Shown: positions 62,113-64,000 of the stretch, piece after piece
How the letters are laid out: each line of letters begins with the position of its first letter
Position numbering within the stretch: position 1 is the first letter of the stretch
From: an uncultured Lachnospiraceae bacterium
GTDB taxonomy: Bacteria; Bacillota; Clostridia; Lachnospirales; Lachnospiraceae
Assembly (NCBI GenBank): GCA_910578885.1
Contig: CAJTSH010000005.1
Location: forward strand, 49,788-113,787
Direction: 5' to 3'
Length of the DNA stretch: 64,000 nucleotides
Program-made: the position numbers and the translations under genes
The notes under the pieces: model-generated
Told to the model about the DNA's origin: nothing
Databases searched by the model: none
The model's input: only the letters and a program-made list of their open reading frames with translations

Positions 62113-62961
62113 TCATGCGAAAAAATTCTCCGCCAGAAGGAATGTTCCGATATTCTCCACATCTCCGGTCAGATATACCGTCATATCTTCCGCTATTTCG
62201 ACCAGAAGCTCTCCTCCGGGCATCTTCACATGCACTTCCCCATCGCACAGCCCCAGACGGTAAGCCGCCGTTGCCGCCGCGCAGGCTCCTGTGCCGGAAG
62301 CTAACGTATAGCCGGCTCCCCGCTCATAGATTTCGGCTTCCACATGGTTTCTGTCTATTACGTGGCAGAGCTGCATATTGATACGGTTCGGAAAATAAGA
62401 AGCATTTTCTACATAAGGTCCCAGCTCTTTCGCCTTTTTCGCATTGACCTCCTCCATCATAATGACACAATTAGGGTTGCCCATAGAAACACAGGTGGCA
62501 TTATAAAGTCTTCCGTGAAATAAGAGCGGTTCGTTGACAATCTCATCCTCGCTGTAATTACCCTTTAATACGCCTCCCGCAAACTGTGCTTTTCCCATAT
62601 TTACCCGCATACGGCTTCCGTCCTCATTGAGAAAATCAATGACCGCAGCCCCAGCTTTCGTATGCAGCGTGAAACGCTCTTTCTTTACATAACCTTCATC
62701 CAACAGATATTTTGCAAAAATCCGTACGCCGTTGCCGCTTCGCTCTGCCTCGCTTCCGTCAGGATTAAAAATCTGTACATAGATTTTTTCATCCCGAAAC
62801 AGCGGTCCATAGAGAATTCCGTCCGCTCCCACGCCGATATTTCTCCTGCAGAGCCTTATAATATGCCGCTCCTGCAGCTGTATCCGATTTTTATTCGGAT
62901 CCAGTACCAGATAATCATTTCCCAGTCCGTGATATTTTTTTAACAATAAAGTGTCATACAT
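62113..62961 (-). CDS. DapF-family protein with both catalytic cysteines replaced by serine
   Basis: 282 residues, the full length of diaminopimelate epimerase, with two pseudo-repeat halves. KYHGLGNDYLV at the N terminus, ADGILY, GSEAERSGNGVRIF (about 70-83) and ERGAGYTLASGTGACAAA are the family landmarks. Canonical DapF has Cys in CGNGxRC and in ACGTGxC as the two acid/base catalysts; here they are Ser75 (codon AGC) and Ser222 (codon TCC). The rest is well kept, so this is not decay. It may be a distinct DapF clade, act on another amino acid, or be a slow epimerase. A start at 62961 has no strong ribosome site. Confidence 0.85.
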   Translation of the reverse strand: MYDTLLLKKYHGLGNDYLVLDPNKNRIQLQERHIIRLCRRNIGVGADGILYGPLFRDEKIYVQIFNPDGSEAERSGNGVRIFAKYLLDEGYVKKERFTLHTKAGAAVIDFLNEDGSRMRVNMGKAQFAGGVLKGNYSEDEIVNEPLLFHGRLYNATCVSMGNPNCVIMMEEVNAKKAKELGPYVENASYFPNRINMQLCHVIDRNHVEAEIYERGAGYTLASGTGACAAATAAYRLGLCDGEVHVKMPGGELLVEIAEDMTVYLTGDVENIGTFLLAENFFA

Positions 62962-63057
62962 TGTCCATACAACCCATATACTTTCTTGTTATACCTTATG
63001 CCTTGCGCGGATTGTCTTATGCGTGGCAGAGCTGTATTTTGAAGGGGAAAAGCAGTT

Positions 63058-63132
63058 TCAATGAAGAATTGATGTTGTATCATTTCCATATCCCTCAAGC
63101 AGATTGATAACGCCTTTTACCTCTTTCTTTCC
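63058..63132 (-). pseudogene. Maff-2-type conjugative element protein, fragment
   Basis: A frame reading KGVINLLEGYGNDTTSILH resembles the conserved INLLEGYGND core of Maff-2 small membrane proteins encoded after TraG in Tn1549-type elements. Both ends are missing. Confidence 0.5.
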
Positions 63133-63388
63133 TTAAATTTGATTTTTTGATAAAGAAAGAGCTTTGATATGCAAATCCACTGCCCTTTGTGGTAAAATAA
63201 GGGCGGGGAAATCCTTTGGGAGAACCCTGCGGGCATCGGTCATAATCGGACAGCTCCTTGTGCCTGCCATGCTTCGTTATATCGAATTTATCTGAGAAGA
63301 ATGGTCTGACACCTCTAAGCTGCATGATACATTTCCCACCGTCCATGACCGCAATCTCGTCCTGCGACATCAGTTCTTTGCCACATTG
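63095..63388 (-). pseudogene. TraG/VirD4 coupling protein, C-terminal fragment
   Basis: The frame contains GKELMSQDEIAVMDGGKC, then LRGVRPFFSDKFDITKH and LSDYDRC. These are recognisable from the C terminus of VirD4-like coupling ATPases of Tn1549/CTn-type integrative conjugative elements. The frame opens only after a TGA at 63389, and the ATPase domain is absent. Past the usual end, the frame runs into PKGFPRPYFTTKGSGFAY, a stretch of typically non-coding element DNA. It is a relic, not a working gene. Confidence 0.65.
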
Positions 63389-63532
63389 TCAAGTGAAGAA
63401 TTCATTCTTTTTGCTTTTTCATACACGGAATCTTGTAGATGTTCTATAAATGTGCTAAACTGAACGCAACAACAAACGAGAGGTTGTACTGAGAGAAATA
63501 AAATTATTCTGGCAATAGATAATAATGGGTAA
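63389..63532. other. Short stretch with no detected gene
   Basis: AT-rich sequence with many stops in all frames; no promoter or repeat that I can support. Confidence 0.4.
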
Positions 63533-63893
63533 AAATATTTAATATTTAAGATAATTAAGATTCAAAAAACAGAAAATTTATTGCTGTCATGTTTAGTTTC
63601 TTTCAAGTTTTTAGAATTATTCAAAGGCGAAAGAACAGAAAACAGCGTTGATAACGAATATGAAAATCTGTTGTCAGATGTTGTAAAAGTATCAGCTAAT
63701 GAAATAACCAAGAAGAAAAAACAACGAATTGGATGATTGCAATTACTGTTGCTGTTCTTTATTTGATGATTTCTGTAATATCCCACAAGTGGGAAATAAC
63801 CTGAGTGGTCTGGATTGTATATTGTTTTTATCGGCTTTATACTGAATATATCTATAAAAAATATTAGCAATCTACAGAAACGTAAGAAACGGA
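63533..63893 (+). pseudogene. Decayed membrane-protein gene
   Basis: Two frames read as consecutive parts of one protein: a helical Lys/Glu part ending KKKKQRIG (stop at 63734), then from 63733 MIAITVAVLYLMISVISHKW and a stop at 63802. A frameshift between them and a premature stop suggest decay. The layout resembles the membrane tail of small HTH-linked regulators, but the HTH part is missing, so this is tentative. Confidence 0.35.
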
Positions 63894-63900
63894 GGAAAAT

Positions 63901-64000
63901 ATGGTCGATTATTCACAATTTGAGGCAAGTGTAAAATCCGGCATCCATGCAGATGTGAGCCGGATACGGCAGAAAGATGAAATAATAAAAGCCGTCGTCA
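63901..64000 (+). CDS. Start of an unidentified gene (runs off right edge)
   Basis: ATG at 63901 after GGAGGAAAAT, an excellent ribosome site. 33 residues are visible (MVDYSQFEASVKSGIHADVS and onward), hydrophilic and probably helical. No family recognised from so short a piece. It may be linked to the decayed gene before it. Confidence 0.6.
   Translation, partial: MVDYSQFEASVKSGIHADVSRIRQKDEIIKAVV

Noticed and set aside
63095..63370. Intact 91-residue protein
   Set aside because: The sequence is an internal piece of a VirD4-type ATPase running into element non-coding DNA; not a complete gene.

Overview
The window looks like the chromosome of a gut-type anaerobic Firmicute, most probably a Lachnospiraceae (Clostridia). 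The reasons are the low-to-moderate GC content, strong AGGAGG-type ribosome sites and consensus TTGACA/TATAAT promoters. The gene content agrees: an rnfCDGEAB operon, a biotin-dependent sodium-pumping decarboxylase cluster, ispH abutting a ribosomal S1 gene, ylxR/ylxQ inside the nusA-infB operon, BspA-like leucine-rich surface proteins, and Tn1549-type conjugative element debris. The genus was assigned from gene content only.

Positions 1-9700 (minus strand) form a secreted-protein island. Three tandem paralogues carry 55-residue Tyr/Lys-rich repeats; the two complete ones end in a transglutaminase-like domain. Two large leucine-rich-repeat proteins lie upstream of them. A small XRE regulator (9797-10003) is divergent from the island, and two near-identical operators sit inside the -35/-10 spacers of the divergent promoters. 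Next come an ApbE flavin transferase, a MATE exporter and the complete Rnf complex (12814-17840), whose RnfG and RnfD carry the flavinylation motif that ApbE enzymes modify.

Positions 18000-34600 hold housekeeping and metabolic genes: an RNase H-like nuclease, CheR, cmk-ispH-rpsA, a flavoprotein, an RpiR-type regulator, a PilZ protein, a five-gene decarboxylase/transcarboxylase cluster (26575-31790), a D,D-carboxypeptidase and scpAB. Positions 34900-47100 hold a phosphoesterase, a second carboxypeptidase, cardiolipin synthase, a subtilase, pnp-rpsO, an SH3-NlpC/P60 wall hydrolase and a Na/Pi transporter. Positions 45293-53719 are the rimP-nusA-ylxR-ylxQ-infB-rbfA-nrnA-truB-ribF run. Two tRNA-Glu(CTC) genes follow, then about 630 bp of degenerate sequence.

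Positions 54768-62961 carry two G3E (CobW-type) GTPases, one with a long His-rich metal-binding stretch, an ABC exporter, a LUD protein, a HAD phosphatase, argS and a DapF-family protein whose two expected catalytic cysteines are both serine. The last kilobase contains remnants of an integrative conjugative element (TraG/VirD4 and Maff-2 fragments), a decayed membrane-protein gene and the start of an unidentified gene.

Sodium or proton energetics is a recurring theme (Rnf, decarboxylase, MATE, Na/Pi transporter). The observations most worth checking are a possible +1 frameshift joining IspH to S1, a twin-hairpin leader shared by argS and a phosphoesterase gene, the Ser/Ser DapF homologue, operators placed within both divergent promoter spacers, a terminator whose 5' arm is also the -10 box of the next gene, and the mixed 12S/5S carboxyltransferase cluster.
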